NCBI GenBank assembly: GCA_030429705.1
Contig: JAUIES010000004.1
Location: 209,868-273,867, forward strand
Reading direction: 5' to 3'
Length of the DNA stretch: 64,000 nucleotides
Source: Phycisphaerae bacterium
GTDB lineage: Bacteria > Planctomycetota > Phycisphaerae > Phycisphaerales > UBA1924
The first letter of the stretch is position 1; each line of letters starts with the position of its first letter. Below are positions 9,620 to 19,900 of the stretch, piece after piece. The notes below the pieces were generated by a model, which searched no databases, had not been told where the DNA came from, and saw nothing but the letters and a program-made list of their open reading frames with translations. Position numbers and translations under genes: made by a program.

Positions 9620-10201
9620 ATGGCATTTACACTCTCAATCGGTGATCAGGCACCCCCGTTTTCACTCCCAGCGACTGATGGCAACCAGCGTTCGCTCGCT
9701 GACTTTGCTGAGGCATCAGTGCTGGTTGTGTTTTTTACCTGCAACCATTGCCCGTATGTGGTGAACTCGGATGAGCACACACGAGCGCTGGTTGCGTCAT
9801 TGGCGGGCCGAGGCGTGCAGTTCGTCGCGATCAACTCGAACAGCGCGAACACCTACAAGGAAGACGACTTCGAGCACATGGTCACTCGCATGGAAGAGCA
9901 CGGCTTTCCGTGGGTCTATCTCCATGACGAGTTGCAGGATGTCGCCAAGGCGTATGGGGCGCTCCGCACGCCTCACTTCTTTGTGTTTGATCGAGACCGG
10001 AAACTGGTGTACACCGGGCGATCGAACGACAGCCCGCGCGACACGAGCAAAGCAACCACGGCGGAACTTGCAGATGCGATCGACGATGTGTTGGCGGGTC
10101 GACCGGTTCGGTTGCCGGTGACGAATCCGATCGGGTGCAATGTGAAATGGGACGGGAAAGATGCCCATTGGATGCCTGCTGAAGCGTGTGACCTGGTGTA
10201 A
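9620..10201 (+). CDS. Redoxin / thioredoxin-family protein
   Basis: 193 residues. The start of a thioredoxin-like AhpC/TSA-type domain is clear ([20 protein letters not shown]), followed by [10 protein letters not shown] near residue 40, where CNHC supplies a C-x-x-C active-site pair. A later segment [20 protein letters not shown] contains the cis-proline (TP) of the fold. No signal peptide is visible, so it is probably a cytoplasmic thiol-disulfide oxidoreductase or peroxiredoxin-like protein; the substrate is unknown. It is divergent from the pseudopilin-like gene and followed after 35 bases by the SseB-like gene in the same direction. Confidence 0.88.
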   Translation: MAFTLSIGDQAPPFSLPATDGNQRSLADFAEASVLVVFFTCNHCPYVVNSDEHTRALVASLAGRGVQFVAINSNSANTYKEDDFEHMVTRMEEHGFPWVYLHDELQDVAKAYGALRTPHFFVFDRDRKLVYTGRSNDSPRDTSKATTAELADAIDDVLAGRPVRLPVTNPIGCNVKWDGKDAHWMPAEACDLV

Positions 10202-10236
10202 ACGAAAGAGCAACTTCGCTCCATGAAAGGAATGCC

Positions 10237-10638
10237 ATGACGATCGAGTTCGATTCGTTGGTGCTTGGCTCACAGATGGGTCAGAACAAGTCGGGCGACC
10301 ACGCTTTGTGGCAAGCGGCGGTGATGCTTGAACAGTGGTACATGCTCGGCGTGGGTGAAGGTGACGATCTTTCGCCCATGTTTGCCAAGCATGAAGGCAA
10401 GACGCACTTGCTCGCGTTTACCGAAGAAGAGCGGGCTGAGGCGATGGCGGAAGAAACCGAGAAACAGACGGGCATGCCTGCAGCGATTCTGCATATGGAA
10501 GTACCGGACGCGATCGAGTATCTTCGAGCGCTCGATGAAGACGGGCAGGTCGCCGGGGTTCATTTCAATAACGGCATGTTTGCATTCGGCGACTCGCTGG
10601 TCAACATCATCGAGGCGTATAAGAAATACTGCGAATGA
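10237..10638 (+). CDS. SseB-like small protein
   Basis: 133 residues, acidic, no signal peptide or membrane segment. The layout (LWQAAVMLEQWYMLG, a block of charged residues, HLLAFTEEERAEAMAEE, then a C-terminal helix NIIEAYKKYCE) resembles the SseB N-terminal domain family of type III secretion-associated or stand-alone proteins, but I am only moderately sure. AAAGGAA at 10226-10232 is the ribosome binding site. A five-codon mini-ORF from 10223 ends in TGA overlapping this ATG, probably by chance. No function can be assigned. Confidence 0.65.
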   Translation: MTIEFDSLVLGSQMGQNKSGDHALWQAAVMLEQWYMLGVGEGDDLSPMFAKHEGKTHLLAFTEEERAEAMAEETEKQTGMPAAILHMEVPDAIEYLRALDEDGQVAGVHFNNGMFAFGDSLVNIIEAYKKYCE

Positions 10639-10676
10639 GACGGCGTTCATCCAGCGGTGAGAATTAAATCGCGTTG

Positions 10677-10690
10677 ATTGGTGAACCAAT
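10677..10690. promoter_or_regulatory. Palindrome ATTGGT-GA-ACCAAT upstream of the sigma gene
   Basis: Perfect 6-base arms separated by two bases, 35 bases before the chosen start of the sigma-factor gene. The position would suit an operator, but no regulator is identified. Confidence 0.3.
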
Positions 10691-10725
10691 GCTCGGTTCG
10701 TGCGACTGGTGTTCTCAGAACCCAC

Positions 10726-11274
10726 ATGGAACGCACACAGCGCGACATCTCGGAAGAATGGCTGGTCATTGAGGCCCAATGCGGCGATGCCGATGCTTGG
10801 GCCATGCTCATCCAGTTATGGGAGCGACGGATCGCCGGTCGCGTCGTTCGGCACTTGGGTACGCCCAATGCCGATGTTGTGCAAGATGTGTGGGTGTCGA
10901 TGGCCCGGTGTCTGCGTCGGCTCGATGACGCCGCCCGGTTTGGCCCATGGATGTACCAGATCATTGACCGTCGATGCGCCGACGAGATTCGGCGGGTTTC
11001 GCGTGTTCGCAAACACCCTGTCGCGCAGCCGGTAGAAGCGCGCCAACACGATGACGACATTGAACTGCTTCGTGTGGCGCTGGCGGATATCAACTCAGAG
11101 CAACGCATGCTGCTCTCGATGCACCATGGCGACGGGTTGTCGGTGCGGGCGATCGCGTATGTGCTGGGTATTCAACAAGGAACGGTCAAGTCTCGCCTGT
11201 ACGCCGCCCGCGAGGCGTTGCGCGAGCGACTTGAGCGATTGGAACGCACAAACGAATCGAAACAGAACGACTAA
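10726..11274 (+). CDS. RNA polymerase sigma factor, ECF type
   Basis: 182 residues from the ATG at 10726; an in-frame TTG at 10678 would add 16 poorly coding residues across a palindrome, so I reject it. The region 2 core is seen as DAWAMLIQLWERRI, VVQDVWVSMARCLRRL and WMYQIIDRRCADEIRR (residues 20-90). Region 4 is seen near residues 120-170 as SEQRMLLSMHHGDGLSVRAI followed by the helix-turn-helix GIQQGTVKSRLYAAREALRE. It directs RNA polymerase to a specific promoter class. The stop codon runs into the AGGAGG of the next gene, a membrane protein, as with sigma/membrane-partner pairs in this phylum. Confidence 0.9.
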   Translation: MERTQRDISEEWLVIEAQCGDADAWAMLIQLWERRIAGRVVRHLGTPNADVVQDVWVSMARCLRRLDDAARFGPWMYQIIDRRCADEIRRVSRVRKHPVAQPVEARQHDDDIELLRVALADINSEQRMLLSMHHGDGLSVRAIAYVLGIQQGTVKSRLYAAREALRERLERLERTNESKQND

Positions 11275-11283
11275 AGGAGGTTC

Positions 11284-11664
11284 ATGATGGATGCTTTTGA
11301 AAAGAAAATCGCAGAAGCTCTCGAACGCGACGCCGCTGAGCAGTTTGAAAAAATGGGTGCGGATCAGTCCCTGATCGGCATGATGATTGGCGGGTTTCAA
11401 GGTCAACTGATGTGGTTGAAAGTCATCATGAGTTTCATCATGCTGATTGGTCTGGTCGGTGCGGTGTTTTGCACTATCCGATTTTTCCAGGCCGACGAAC
11501 TTCGCGGCATGATGAGCTGGGGTTTCGGCTCGTTTATGCTCATGTTCATCGTGTCGTTCCTCAAGCTGTTTCTGTGGCTCGAAATGGAACGAAACGCCGT
11601 CGTTCGAGAAGTCAAACGAGTGGAGATTCAGATTGCCAGCATGAGCAATCGGATGTCGGCGTGA
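11284..11664 (+). CDS. Membrane protein paired with the sigma factor (DUF6768-like)
   Basis: 126 residues with two transmembrane helices (VIMSFIMLIGLVGAVFCTI and WGFGSFMLMFIVSFLKLFLW) and charged cytoplasmic ends; the N-terminus and the tail MERNAVVREVKRVEIQIA are amphipathic. AAAGGAGG at 11273-11280 overlaps the stop of the sigma gene; the second of the two ATGs (11287) is better spaced. Small two-helix proteins encoded directly after ECF-type sigma factors in planctomycetes are catalogued as DUF6768, which I believe fits. A role in regulating the sigma factor is inference from position only. Confidence 0.7.
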   Translation: MMDAFEKKIAEALERDAAEQFEKMGADQSLIGMMIGGFQGQLMWLKVIMSFIMLIGLVGAVFCTIRFFQADELRGMMSWGFGSFMLMFIVSFLKLFLWLEMERNAVVREVKRVEIQIASMSNRMSA

Positions 11665-11672
11665 TGGATCCG

Positions 11673-11720
11673 TGGCCACGAGAGGCCATTGCTCGCTGAT
11701 GCAATGGTCTCTGTTGGCCA
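11673..11720 (+). repeat. Long imperfect hairpin in the spacer after the sigma operon
   Basis: TGGCCACGAGAGGCCATTG (11673-11691) pairs with CAATGGTCTCTGTTGGCCA (11702-11720) over 19 positions with two mismatches and one G-U pair, loop 10 bases. No T-run follows directly; TTTTTAA comes 20 bases later. It could stabilise the 3' end of the upstream mRNA. Confidence 0.5.
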
Positions 11721-11860
11721 AATTGCGGACTTTGACATCCTTTTTAAGGGAGCGAATGAAGTACAGAGCGGATGGCACGACACTTGCAACGAATTCTTTT
11801 GGAGGGTCAGTCTGTCAGGCTGCCCCATCGTCTGAACTTCGCGCAAGACAGGGGAATGGA

Positions 11861-14314
11861 ATGCACCGAATCGCGCTTTATACGATGGTTCTGCTCTCGG
11901 GTTCAGCATTCGGGCAGGCGTGGGAGTCGGCTCCAGCCCTCCCAACGGGCGGTGTCGCGAAAATCTATGCCGTCGGAATCAACGATGGTGGGACCATTTA
12001 TGCCATGGGTGGAGCGCCGTGGATCAACGGCGAAGACGGGTCTGTGTACTCGTTGAATCTCGGATCGCTCAGTTGGGTTGAAGAGACCAGCTTTGATGGG
12101 TTCGGACCGGTCATCTCGCAAGGTGGCGGGATCGATTCGCTTGGGCGCATCGTCATTTTCGGCGGCACGAACACAGAGGCCATCGAACCCGCAGCGTCGT
12201 TCCATTGGACTCCAGAAGAAGGCCCATGGTTTGATCTCGCCATGCGTTCGAGTTCGGCGCCGGCCAACTATTTCGCCTATTGCACGGATAACACAGGTCG
12301 CTTGTATTCGTTCGGCGGTGGTGGGGGAGAAAGCGGCTCGAACCAGACACGCGTCGAACGATACATTGCGTCAAGTGACTCATGGCAGGTACTCGCGCCA
12401 ATGCCTGTGGCTGCAGGAGATGCAGCAGCGGTCGATGACGGAACAGGGCACATTCTTGTCATCGGCGGGGTGTCCGCCAATGGCAACGATCGACTTACCG
12501 AAGTGCAACAATACAACATTGCGAGTGGTACATGGAGCACGACAAATGTGCCCGATCTGCCGGTCGCTGTTTCGGCCGCCAAAGCGGTTCGTGATACCAA
12601 TGGCAAGATCTACCTGATCGGTGGTCGCGATGGACCGACCGGCAACGGGCAGGCACGAGATGAAGTGTTGATCTACGACCCGGGCATTGGTGCCTGGAAA
12701 AATGGACCTTCAATGTCAACGCCGCGTTACCACTTTGGTGCGGTCCTCGGTAGTGATGACTTCATTTACGCCATCGGCGGGGCGAACAGTACGGGTGGAA
12801 CGAACACCGTCGAAAAGCTGCATCCCACAGACTGCCCTGTGTTCAATCAACAACCGGCATCAACTCAGCCATGGAGAGGTTCAACGCTGCGGCTTCAGGC
12901 GGCCGTGGTCGGGTCATCGCCTATTTCGCTTCAATGGCGGCGCAATGGGGTCGATCTCGCCAACGGCCCGACAGCCCACGGCAGTGTGATCTCTGGCGTG
13001 GATACCGACAGTTTGTCAATCGCCAATGCGCAGGCGGATGACTCGGGTAATTATGTGGTTGTCGCGCAGAACGCGTGTGGCACCTCGATATCAGATATCG
13101 CCGAAGTGAGTGTTCGAGTTCAGGTGGCCTTGCCCACGCACTGGACCGTGACAAGTTTGCATCCGAGTTATGCTGAAACCTCTTACGCATATGATGTTGA
13201 TAACCGCGTGCAGGTTGGAAAGGCCGTGTTTGACACGCCCGAATACAACAATATCGACCACCCGATGATCTGGCGAGGTTCGGCGGCATCGGGTATCAAC
13301 GCCACGCCGGCAGGCTCACAAGGGGGGGCGATCAATGCCATCTCTGGCGATACCTTGGTCGGTTGGTGGTGGAGGCCGTTCAATGTGGTCGGCGGAACAG
13401 AGTATTATCGTCGCGCCGGAATCTGGGATACGGTTGGCAATCACCGGTATCCAACCGCGACTGGGTGGGAATACCACTCGATGAGCGACACCGACGGTAC
13501 CTGGCATGTTGGCAGCCAGACCAACCACGACGCATCGGGCAATTACTGGACACATGCGGTGATCTGGCGTGAGCCAACATTGGGGCCGATTGATCTTCAT
13601 CCAACCGGATATTCCTCGAGTTTCCTGAGTGCGATGGATGGTGATGATCAGTTTGGCTCGGTCAATACGCCGTATCCTGCGCCGTCGCCGCGAGCTGCCA
13701 AGTGGTCTGGAACACGCGACTCGTTTGTGTCCTTGCACCCGGATGGCGCGGTCAATAGTGGCATCACTGGCGCGGGTGACGGACAGCAGGTCGGTGTTAT
13801 CAATCGATGGAACAATCCGGTTCCGGGCGTTTGGAGTGGCACGGCGGACAGTTTCACGCCATTCGTCATGTCAGGTGTGACATCGCTCGCGCTGAATGGG
13901 TGCATGGCGGGCATGCAGTTCGGGGCTGTGCAGCATCTTGATGGCACGACGAGTGCATATCTATGGCGTGGTTACGCGGATGAAGGCGTTGATGTGGGGT
14001 CGTTTGCAGATCCCAACATCACGGGTACCAGTATTAACGGGATGGATATCGAGCCTGACGGCACGATCGTGGTTGTGGGGTCTGGGTACAACCAAACCAC
14101 AGGGCGTCATGAGGCGCTGATGTGGCGAAGCACGATCGGTTGTGGTCCGGCGGACCGTGCCGAGCCGTTTGGTGTGCTTGATTTCTTCGATGTCGCCGCG
14201 TTTCTTGGACAGTTCAGTGCTGGGGATCCTGCGGCAGATTTCAACAATGACTCGGTACTCGATTTCTTCGATGTTGCTGGATACTTGAGTGCATTCTCAG
14301 CAGGGTGCCCTTGA
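11861..14314 (+). CDS. Secreted kelch-repeat / Ig-like protein with GCP-ending dockerin-like tail
   Basis: 817 residues from the ATG at 11861 (AGGGGA upstream); the longer frame would hide the signal peptide MHRIALYTMVLLSGSAFGQ. Residues about 25-360 carry kelch-type repeats (GGIDSLGRIVIFGGTNTEA, GKIYLIGGRDG, DFIYAIGGANS), a beta-propeller. Residues 370-460 form an Ig-like domain (LQWRRNGVDLANG, then ADDSGNYVVVAQNACG). Residues 470-755 contain loosely repeated segments such as THAVIWREP and SAYLWRGYAD, like the extracellular HAF repeats. The last 55 residues hold two copies of a LDFFDV motif with DPAADFNNDSV between them and end in SAGCP, a dockerin-like tail seen in three other proteins here. 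Probably exported and surface-attached; ligand unknown. Confidence 0.82.
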   Translation: MHRIALYTMVLLSGSAFGQAWESAPALPTGGVAKIYAVGINDGGTIYAMGGAPWINGEDGSVYSLNLGSLSWVEETSFDGFGPVISQGGGIDSLGRIVIFGGTNTEAIEPAASFHWTPEEGPWFDLAMRSSSAPANYFAYCTDNTGRLYSFGGGGGESGSNQTRVERYIASSDSWQVLAPMPVAAGDAAAVDDGTGHILVIGGVSANGNDRLTEVQQYNIASGTWSTTNVPDLPVAVSAAKAVRDTNGKIYLIGGRDGPTGNGQARDEVLIYDPGIGAWKNGPSMSTPRYHFGAVLGSDDFIYAIGGANSTGGTNTVEKLHPTDCPVFNQQPASTQPWRGSTLRLQAAVVGSSPISLQWRRNGVDLANGPTAHGSVISGVDTDSLSIANAQADDSGNYVVVAQNACGTSISDIAEVSVRVQVALPTHWTVTSLHPSYAETSYAYDVDNRVQVGKAVFDTPEYNNIDHPMIWRGSAASGINATPAGSQGGAINAISGDTLVGWWWRPFNVVGGTEYYRRAGIWDTVGNHRYPTATGWEYHSMSDTDGTWHVGSQTNHDASGNYWTHAVIWREPTLGPIDLHPTGYSSSFLSAMDGDDQFGSVNTPYPAPSPRAAKWSGTRDSFVSLHPDGAVNSGITGAGDGQQVGVINRWNNPVPGVWSGTADSFTPFVMSGVTSLALNGCMAGMQFGAVQHLDGTTSAYLWRGYADEGVDVGSFADPNITGTSINGMDIEPDGTIVVVGSGYNQTTGRHEALMWRSTIGCGPADRAEPFGVLDFFDVAAFLGQFSAGDPAADFNNDSVLDFFDVAGYLSAFSAGCP

Positions 14315-14347
14315 GGCGAAACCTGGTTCGTCCTTTCTGACGCATCG

Positions 14348-14389
14348 GCGGGAGGCTGTTCTTCGAGAGAAGACGCCTCCCGCTCCTCT
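14348..14389. terminator. Terminator between converging genes
   Basis: GCGGGAGGC (14348-14356) pairs with GCCTCCCGC (14375-14383), with an inner CTTC/GAAG stem, followed by TCCTCTT. It lies between two convergent genes and may act on both, although the T-rich tail is only on the plus strand. Confidence 0.7.
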
Positions 14390-14429
14390 TTCTAACTGAA
14401 TATGCGCACGAGTTGGTCGCGTGACCAGG

Positions 14430-15866
14430 TTACGCGTTGATTGTCCAGAGTTGTTCGAGGAGTTGGGCGTGGCTGTGAGCGCCCAAACGCCAGCACTGAA
14501 TCTCGAATTTTTCGTTGGGTGAATGCACGCGGTCGTCTTCGAGGCCGTAGCCCATAAAGATGGTTTCGAGTCCGAGATCTTGCTTGAGGAGTCCTGCGAC
14601 GGGGATCGAGCCTCCGGTTTTGATCATGGCGGGTTCGATGCCACACGCTTGTGCGACGGCTTTGCGGGCGGCATCGAGGGGCGCCGAGTCGGTGGCGCAG
14701 GTTGCGGGTGATCCGCCGCCGTGGTCGGTCTTTTCCCAGCGGCATCCTGGGGGGGTTCTTTCGTCGAGCCAGGCGAAGAACAAATCACGAATCTTGACAT
14801 GATCCTGATCGTCAACAAGGCGGAACGACACCTTGGCGGTGGCGTGCGCGGGGATGACGGTTTTCGCTCCATGGCCGGTATAGCCACCAAAGATGCCGTT
14901 GATTTCGGCGGTGGGGCGTGCCCATTCGCGTTCAGTCATGCTGAATCCTGCTTCGCCGACCGAGGCTTCCGGCGGGAAGCCGATGCCTTTGAGGGCGGCT
15001 TCGTCGTCGATACCGAGACCTTTCCATTCGGCGCGTTCTTCGGCGGTCAGGGTTCGAACGCCATCGTAGAAATTCGGGATTGTGATTTTGCGATCGTCGT
15101 CCCAGAGTTGAGCCAGGATTTTCGAGAGTTCGTTGATGGGGTTGGGGATCTTGCCTCCCCACATGCCGGAATGGAGATCATGTGATGGTCCGTGGAGTGT
15201 GACTTCGGTGTATGCGAGGCCGCGCACGCCATAGGTGATCGCAGGTCGTCCTCGACGGAGCATGCCGGTATCAGAAATCACGCAGACATCGCACTTGCCG
15301 AGCATCGCTGCGTTTTGTGTAACAAATCGTTCGAGATTGACCGAGCCGGATTCTTCTTCGCCTTCGAGCAGGACCGTCATTCGAACGCCGCCTGCGACGG
15401 GTCCGCCGCTCTCTTTCCATGCCCGCAATGCTTCGAGGAACATGGAGACCTGTCCCTTGTCGTCGCAGGCGCCGCGTGCCACAATTCGTCTGGTGTCGGC
15501 TTCGCCTTGCAAAACCGGTTCGAAGGGGGGGTTGTCCCATAGATCGACCGGATCAACCGGCTGCACATCGTAATGGCCATAGAAGAGCACATGCGGCCCG
15601 GCGTAGTCTGGTGAGCCGGGGCACTGTGCGAGGACGACGGGGTGACCTGCTCCGGCGGGGTCGCCGGTGGGCATGATCTCGACATCGAGCCCGCTTTCGG
15701 CGAGGTGATCCCGAGCGAACTCGGCTGCGGTTTGGACATCTGCTTTGTAGGCGGGGTCGGTGCTGATGCTCGGTATTTTGAGCCAATCCATGAGCCTGCC
15801 GATGCAGGCATCTTCGTTGTCGTTGAGCCATTGAATTGCGTTCGCAGCGTTCGCGGTCGATGCCAT
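14430..15866 (-). CDS. M20-family dipeptidase
   Basis: 478 residues, the usual length for cytosolic di- and tripeptidases of the M20 family with a two-zinc site. Visible ligand motifs: HVLFYGHYDVQPVDP near residue 95 (His and catalytic Asp), VARGACDDKGQ near residue 130 (bridging Asp), LLEGEEESGS near residue 170 (general base Glu and ligand Glu), and CVISDTGM near residue 200. A lid/dimerisation domain lies between (GPSHDLHSGMWGG). No signal peptide. GAGGAC precedes the ATG. The methylisocitrate lyase-like gene lies immediately upstream in the same direction (48 bases between), so they may share a transcript, although no common pathway is obvious. Confidence 0.92.
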   Translation of the reverse strand: MASTANAANAIQWLNDNEDACIGRLMDWLKIPSISTDPAYKADVQTAAEFARDHLAESGLDVEIMPTGDPAGAGHPVVLAQCPGSPDYAGPHVLFYGHYDVQPVDPVDLWDNPPFEPVLQGEADTRRIVARGACDDKGQVSMFLEALRAWKESGGPVAGGVRMTVLLEGEEESGSVNLERFVTQNAAMLGKCDVCVISDTGMLRRGRPAITYGVRGLAYTEVTLHGPSHDLHSGMWGGKIPNPINELSKILAQLWDDDRKITIPNFYDGVRTLTAEERAEWKGLGIDDEAALKGIGFPPEASVGEAGFSMTEREWARPTAEINGIFGGYTGHGAKTVIPAHATAKVSFRLVDDQDHVKIRDLFFAWLDERTPPGCRWEKTDHGGGSPATCATDSAPLDAARKAVAQACGIEPAMIKTGGSIPVAGLLKQDLGLETIFMGYGLEDDRVHSPNEKFEIQCWRLGAHSHAQLLEQLWTINA

Positions 15867-15914
15867 GGTTGTGTCCTCGGCGGGTTGGTGGTCTGGTGGT
15901 TTTACGGTCTGGAT

Positions 15915-16805
15915 TCAGGGATTGGCGTGCACTTCAAACGGCTCGCCCGGGGTGTAGCCGACCAAGTCGTACAGTTGTGCGCGTGTTTGCATGCGGTCGA
16001 GCAAAACCTCAGGCGAACCCGTCTCTTTTAGTTCGGCCAGTGCCTGTGTGACTGCGCCCATCGCCACGCGCAGCATGGTGACTGGATAGATCACGATGTT
16101 GTACCCCAACGCGGCAAATCGATCGAGAGCGATCATGGGTGTCTTGCCGAACTCGGTCATGTTGGCGAGCAGGAAGGCGTCCGGGTGTGCGTCGCGCAGG
16201 CGGTCGGCGAATCGAGCGAACTCGTCTTCACTGTGGAGGCCTTCTGGAAAAATCATGCTTGCGCCTGCCTGCATGTAGAGATCGGCTCGCTCGACGGCTG
16301 CATCGAACCCCTCGACACCGGCGGCGTCAGTTCGTGCACAGACAATGAACGCCCCATCGGAGCAATCGGACGCGGCTTTGGCAGCCCAGTTGATTCGGCT
16401 TTGACTCTGGTCGGCGGAGATCAGTTTTTTGCCATCGAGGTGACCGCACCGTTTCGGGAAGACCTGATCTTCGAGATGCAAGCCGGCGGCTCCTGACCGG
16501 TGGTATTCGATGACCGTTCGGCGGACCATTTCTTCTTCACCGAACCCGGTGTCGGCATCGGCGAGAACAGGCAGTTGCGATGCGTCGGCAACCTCGCGGA
16601 TCAGCCTGCAGAAGTGCTCGAGCCCGAGCAGTCCGACATCTGGGACCCCTGCAGCCACGCTTGTCGCCCCGCCGGATACATAACAGGCCTCGAAACCGGC
16701 TTGTTTGACGGCTTTTCCGACGAGTGCGTTGAAGGCTCCGGGAGCCGCGATGCAGCCCGATTTCATGAGCGATCTGAGGTGCGTGCCTGGGTGCAACTGG
16801 TTCAT
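15915..16805 (-). CDS. prpB: Isocitrate lyase / PEP mutase family enzyme, likely 2-methylisocitrate lyase
   Basis: 296 residues, the length of PrpB. Alignable landmarks are GAFNALVGKAVKQAGFEACY, YVSGGATSVAAGVPD, VLADADTGFG, AGLHLEDQVFPKRCGHLDGK (the active-site loop K-R-C-G-H, with the catalytic cysteine), ARTDA, and LLANMTEFGKTP. PrpB splits 2-methylisocitrate into succinate and pyruvate in the methylcitrate cycle. Neither prpC nor prpD is in the window, so a related carboxyvinyl-phosphonate or oxaloacetase activity remains possible. The start is fixed by a -10 hexamer 5 bases upstream with no ribosome binding site. Confidence 0.82.
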   Translation of the reverse strand: MNQLHPGTHLRSLMKSGCIAAPGAFNALVGKAVKQAGFEACYVSGGATSVAAGVPDVGLLGLEHFCRLIREVADASQLPVLADADTGFGEEEMVRRTVIEYHRSGAAGLHLEDQVFPKRCGHLDGKKLISADQSQSRINWAAKAASDCSDGAFIVCARTDAAGVEGFDAAVERADLYMQAGASMIFPEGLHSEDEFARFADRLRDAHPDAFLLANMTEFGKTPMIALDRFAALGYNIVIYPVTMLRVAMGAVTQALAELKETGSPEVLLDRMQTRAQLYDLVGYTPGEPFEVHANP

Positions 16806-16810
16806 GATCG

Positions 16811-16816
16811 AGTCTA
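16811..16816 (-). promoter_or_regulatory. -10 element TAGACT, leaderless start at 16805
   Basis: On the minus strand TAGACT is followed by five bases (cgatc) and then ATG. Confidence 0.6.
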
Positions 16817-16993
16817 GGGCATTTCGCTGATGAAGGCGGGAAATGGGGTTGCTCTGATCGCGTGTCTCACCTGGGCGACAAATCCGATATGGTGTAGTTT
16901 CAATCCGAGACTGATGGTGCGAAGATCGGTCGTCACGGTTTGAAACAGGCTATCGACTTCGACATCCGCTGCAGCAGTTTGAGGAAACACACC

Positions 16994-19900
16994 ATGCTCG
17001 TTCGAATTCTTGTATCGCTTCTTTTGTGCACGCTCATCATGACACCCGCGGCTTATGCGCAGGACGAGTCTGAGCCTGTCGAGGAGTCTTCAGATGCTCA
17101 GCAGCCAGCAGACGAAACCAGTGAGGATGAAGCCGAAGAGGAGGCAGAGGAAAAGAACCCAGCTCGCGATGCCATGATCGCGGCGATCAAGGGGCTTCGG
17201 TTTCGCGGCATCGGCCCGGCACTGATGTCCGGCCGCGTCGGTGATTTCGCGATTCACCCGGAGAATTTCAGCATCCGCTACGCGGTGGTCAGTTCTGGCG
17301 GCGTGTGGAAGACCACCGATGCGGGTGTGACCTGGCAACCGATTTTCGACAGCCAGGGATCGTACTCGATCGGATGTATCACGCTCGACCCGTCAAACCC
17401 CAACATTGTGTGGGTGGGATCGGGTGAGAACAACAGCCAGCGCAGCGTTTCGTTTGGCGATGGTGTGTATCGCTCGGCTGATGGCGGCTCGAGTTGGAAG
17501 AACATGGGTCTTAAAGATTCACAGCACATCGGCATGATCGCGGTCGATCCGCGTGATGGCGATCGGGTGTTTGTGGCGGCGCAAGGGCCGCTGTGGAACT
17601 CGGGCGGCGACCGGGGGTTGTATCGCACGACGGATGGCGGGGCGAACTGGGAGAAAGTGCTTGAGATCTCAGAACACACCGGTGTCAACGAGGTGTTCAT
17701 GGACCCGCGCGATCCGGACACCATGTACGCCTCGTCGTACCAACGCCAACGGCGGGTGTGGACGCTGGTCAATGGCGGCCCGGAGTCGGGGATATGGAAA
17801 TCGACCGATGGCGGGGACACCTGGCGCAAGATCAACAGGGGGTTGCCCGGTGGTGACAAAGGTCGCATCGGCATGGCGATGTCACCGGTCAACCCTGATG
17901 TGTTGTATGCGATCGTAGAGGCTGCGGGCGGGTCTGGGGGGGTGTACCGCTCGGTCGATCGTGGTGAGCGTTGGTCCAGGCAGTCAAGCCATATGACGAC
18001 GAGTCCGCAGTACTACAACGAGTTGGTTGCAGACCCGCATAATGTCGATCGGGTCTATTCGCTTGATACCTACTTGCATGTTTCAGATGATGGCGGCCGA
18101 ACATGGTCACGGGTGCCCGGCAGAAATCGACATGTGGATGATCACGCTTTATGGATCAATCCGCATGATGAAGATCATCTGCTTGTCGGATGTGATGGAG
18201 GCATTTACGAGTCGTGGGATCGCGGTGGTGACTGGCGGTATGTTCCAAATCTGCCGGTCACCCAGTTCTATCGTGTCGCGGTCGACAACGCCGAGCCGTT
18301 CTACAACATCTATGGCGGCACGCAGGATAACTCAACACTTGGCGGACCCAGTCGTACCTTTGAGAGCCGTGGGGCGGCGAATGCGGACTGGTTCGTTGTT
18401 GTTGGGGGAGATGGGTTTGAGCCGCAGATCGATCCGACGGATCACAACATTGTGTATGGACAGTGGCAGCACGGCGGGCTCGTCAGGCATGATCGCAGGA
18501 CAGGTCAGAATGTGTCCATTCAACCACGCCCGGCACCCGGGGAGGATCCGACGAAGTTCAACTGGGATTCGCCGCTTTTGATCAGTCCGCACGCTCATGA
18601 GCGTTTGTATTTTGCAGATCGACGCGTGTGGCGGTCAGAGAATCGTGGCGAGGATTGGGTCGCTGTCAGCGGGGATCTCACACGAGGTCTCGATCGCAAT
18701 CAACTTGAGATCATGGGCAAGATTCAGAAACCCGAAGCGATCGCCAAGCACAACTCGACATCCATCTGGGGCAGCATCGTCGCATTTTCAGAATCGCCTA
18801 TCGTCGAAGGGCTTCTCTATGTCGGGACCGATGACGGGTTGATCCAGGTTAGCGAAGACGGGGGGGACACCTGGCGGAAACTCGAGGTTGAAGCAATCGA
18901 AGGTGTGCCCGAACTGACTTATGTGTCATGCCTGCGCGCGTCAGAGACAGATGGCGATGTCGTCTTTTTGACGCTCGACAATCACAAAATGGGCGACTTC
19001 AACCCATATGTGTTCAGGTCCGATGATCGCGGGCGCACATGGGTGTCGATCAAGGGGGATCTGCCCGAACGCAACATTGCGTACGCGATCGTGCAGGATC
19101 ACGAGAACGCCGATCTGCTGTTCTGTGGTACGGAATTCGGTGCCTATTGCACGATCGACGGCGGCGAAACCTGGATCAAACTGAGCGGCACACCGACGAT
19201 TGCGGTCCGCGATGTCGAGATCCAACGGCGCGAGAATGACCTCGTGATCGCGACCTTTGGTCGCGGTTTTTATGTACTCGATGACTATTCGATGCTGCGT
19301 TCACTCGATGAATCGCTGTTCGAACGCGAGGCTGTGATCTTTGAAGTACGCGATCCGGTTCTGTATCAACAAAGGTCGCAGTACGGCGGCTCGGGTGGTA
19401 AGGGATGGCAGGGCGCGACGCTGTATACCGCACCCAATCCGGGATACGGTGCAAGTCTGACATACTATCTCAAAGACAAGATCAAGACGCCCGAAGAGGT
19501 GCGTAAGGAGAAGATCAAGGAAGATTCGAGGGACGATGGCGTGTGGGAATATCCGACGATCGACGAGATCCGCGAGGAGAACTTTGATCGTGAGCCGCGT
19601 GTCTTGCTGGTCGTGCGCGATGCGGAAGGCCGCGTGGTGCGGCGCATCGCCGGCAGTCGACATAAAGGCGTTCACCGAACAACCTGGGATCTTCGTCTGA
19701 CTTCGCATCGTCCGATTGAGGCTTCGCCACAGTCGGTGAATTCGTGGTCGGGCCGATCGAGCGGGCCGTACGCGGCACCCGGCAAGTACACCGTTGAAGT
19801 GATGAAAGAGTTTGAAGGCGTGGTCGAGGCGCTCGCGGGACCAACCGCGTTTGAGCTTCGTCCGATCGGGTACCACGATCTGACGGCTGCGGATCGACAG

